Shown: positions 7,285 through 8,237 of the stretch, piece by piece
Layout: each line of letters begins with the position of its first letter
How positions within the stretch are numbered: position 1 is the stretch's first letter
The notes under the pieces: generated by a model
Told to the model about the DNA's origin: nothing
The model's database searches: none
What the model saw: the letters and a program-made list of their open reading frames with translations, nothing else
Source: Actinomycetes bacterium
GTDB lineage: Bacteria > Actinomycetota > Acidimicrobiia > Acidimicrobiales > Acidimicrobiaceae
Assembly: GCA_021844725.1 (NCBI GenBank)
Contig: JAKBSX010000091.1
Span: 1 to 8,237, forward strand
Reading direction: 5' to 3'
DNA length: 8,237 nucleotides
Translations under genes and position numbers: made by a program

Positions 7285-8237
7285 CGGAGTTCGAGGTGAA
7301 GTGGTAGTATCAACAGTGGAGAATGATTCATCACGATCAACTTGTTCAACGACAGCAGCTTCTTTGTGAACAGCAGCTTCAGCTTCGTCATCTTCAAGAA
7401 AAGCTGTCTCTTTAAAAGCCGAGGCAGCTTCATCCAGAGTAGGTGTTGCTTCGAGGACAGCTCCCTCTTTGCGACAGCATACCTCCTCTTTATGAATAGC
7501 AGCAGCTTCAAGAACTGTATTTACTTCATGAAAAGGTTCTTCTTCAGAAACAGAAGCTTCTTCATCAAGAGCTGCCTCTTCAAGAGCAGCAGATTCAGTA
7601 TTAAAAGCTGCGGCTTGAAACATGGCAGTATTTTTGAGTAAAGTTGCTTCTTCAGGAACAGAAGCATCGAGAACATCACTTTCAAGAACACCACCAGCTT
7701 CTTCAGGAACTGTAGCTTCTTTAAGAGCAGCTGCCCCAGCTGCTTTCTCAAGAACAGCACCCTCTTCAAGAGCAGCAGCAACTTCAGGAGTAGAAGCTTC
7801 TCCATCCAAAATTGCACCTTCAAGAACAGCTGCACCGTAGAGAACTGTAGCTCCTTCAAGGACTCCTTTCTCTTGATTTGCCTCAGTGGCGGAAAGCTTG
7901 GAAACTACAGATATAATTACGTAATTATTAATCAGAAAAAATGGCACCTTCATCACCCTTTGACACATACAAGGACTCAGGCTTCTTTGGTCCCTCAGAA
8001 TCAACGGAGACGCCGAATGCTACCACTTTTCCTTCGGCAATGTCTTGAGCCTAATTTGACGGAATCAAAGGCGACCAGAGATCAAAGTATACGCTGTACC
8101 ATAACATGTAATTGAGAGAGGCTTCTTTCAGCGAATCTGATCATTTCGAACCCAACCTCATCGCCCGATTCACGATTGCTTAACCCGATTCCTCTCTCAG
8201 CAGCGGAATGGGGCTTTTCACATGGAAGTTGCTGTCG
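7285..8237 (-). CDS. Glu/Ala-rich hexapeptide-repeat protein, probable N-terminal part of the large gene (5' end open)
   Basis: The exons are about 8237-8100 (open to the window edge), 8050-7948 and 7904-7285, joined by 49-nt and 43-nt introns. The spliced reading runs ...MAQDIAEGKVVAFGVSVD... then ...SLYVSKGDE-VSKLSATEA..., followed by about 25 units of a degenerate hexapeptide (V-L-E-E-A-A type). Possible starts are ATG at 8144 or ATG at 8102-8100, which is split from the next codon by an intron; the frame is open up to the edge, so a further upstream start is also possible. The composition is acidic and Ala-rich with almost no Cys, unlike the Cys-rich ectodomain downstream, so it may be a cytoplasmic or helical region. 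A 43-nt phase-0 intron (7284-7242) then joins it in frame to the exon with the hydrophobic segment. If that intron is not removed, the frame continues to a TGA at 7191-7189. It could therefore be a separate gene. I recognise no family for it. Confidence 0.5.
7342..7863 (-). repeat. Degenerate 18-bp (hexapeptide) tandem repeat array
   Basis: About 25 units of mostly six residues (18 bp) follow one another: VLEGAT, VLYGAA, VLEGAI, then ALEEGA, ALKEAT, VPEEAT, ALEEAA, LDEEAS, VLEAAA, IHKEEV, VLEATP and so on, with some units of 5-9 residues. The consensus is hydrophobic-L/hydrophobic-E-E-A-A/T. On the plus strand the units appear as TTCAAGAACAGC-like words. Because the unit is a multiple of three and poor in stop words, several other frames are also open here. 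Confidence 0.8.
7905..7947 (-). other. Predicted intron 2, 43 nt, phase 1
   Basis: It has a GTGCCA donor, a very A/T-rich body with CTGAT and a CTGTAG acceptor. It joins a coding-like exon (FGVSVDSEGPKKPESLYVSK) in frame to the repeat exon. Unspliced, the upstream frame hits TAA within the intron. Confidence 0.6.
8051..8099 (-). other. Predicted intron 1, 49 nt, phase 0
   Basis: It has a GTACAG donor, a TTGAT branch-like site and an AATTAG acceptor. It links ...LHVM to AQDIAEG. It is the least certain of the introns because the upstream exon lacks a recognisable motif. Confidence 0.5.

Noticed and set aside
7342..7641. Plus-strand frame rich in Ser/Phe/Lys hexapeptides
   Set aside because: It is the mirror of the repeat array, whose units leave several frames open; it has no splice support or flanking signals.
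198..8115. Several plus-strand open stretches of 60-100 codons
   Set aside because: They lie opposite well-supported minus-strand exons, have no recognisable domains and are explained as antisense shadows.
1..8237. Prokaryotic operon, CRISPR array, mobile element, tRNA or rRNA
   Set aside because: No ribosome-binding pattern, regular direct repeats with spacers, transposase motifs, terminal repeats or RNA gene features were seen; the short introns point to a eukaryote.

Overview
The window looks like nuclear DNA of a compact microbial eukaryote. It is filled almost end to end by minus-strand coding sequence, interrupted by ten very short GT...AG introns of 43-52 nt. The spliced frame runs 2,527 codons to a stop using the standard code, with no in-frame stop. 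The protein modules (PAN/apple-like, ricin-type beta-trefoil, GCC2/GCC3-type Cys repeats, EGF-like, EF-hand, carboxypeptidase-regulatory-like, laminin-G-like) are those of large secreted or cell-surface proteins in protists, including stramenopile and other algae. The lineage cannot be fixed from the sequence alone.

Layout, read 5'->3' on the minus strand. 8237-8100: an open stretch running in from beyond the window, possibly the first exon, with ATGs at 8144 and 8102. 8050-7948: short exon. 7904-7285: exon with about 25 degenerate Glu/Ala-rich hexapeptide repeats. 7241-7031: exon with a strong hydrophobic segment and the first Cys-rich repeat. 6986-6939: 48-nt microexon. 6889-5678: two PAN-like modules, a Cys repeat and a ricin-type lectin. 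5626-5579: second 48-nt microexon. 5531-4992: Cys repeat, EGF-like motif and EF-hand loop. 4946-3977: Cys-rich region and a carboxypeptidase-regulatory-like module. 3924-1421: a second such module, a laminin-G-like domain and a long beta-rich region. 1371-182: helical region, a conserved-looking C-terminal block and the stop codon. Positions 1-181 are 3' flank, possibly with the edge of another minus-strand coding segment.

From the hydrophobic segment (7136) to the stop (182) the reconstruction is strong. Splice phases agree at every junction and the joins rebuild textbook motifs. Whether the repeat-rich 5' part (8237-7285) is the N terminus of the same protein or a separate gene is open. A 43-nt intron with good signals joins the two in frame and removes an in-frame TAG, and the ectodomain has no ATG of its own in frame, so one fused protein is the simplest reading. 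The likely product is a glycosylated, calcium- and carbohydrate-binding extracellular or surface protein. This function is inferred from its domains.
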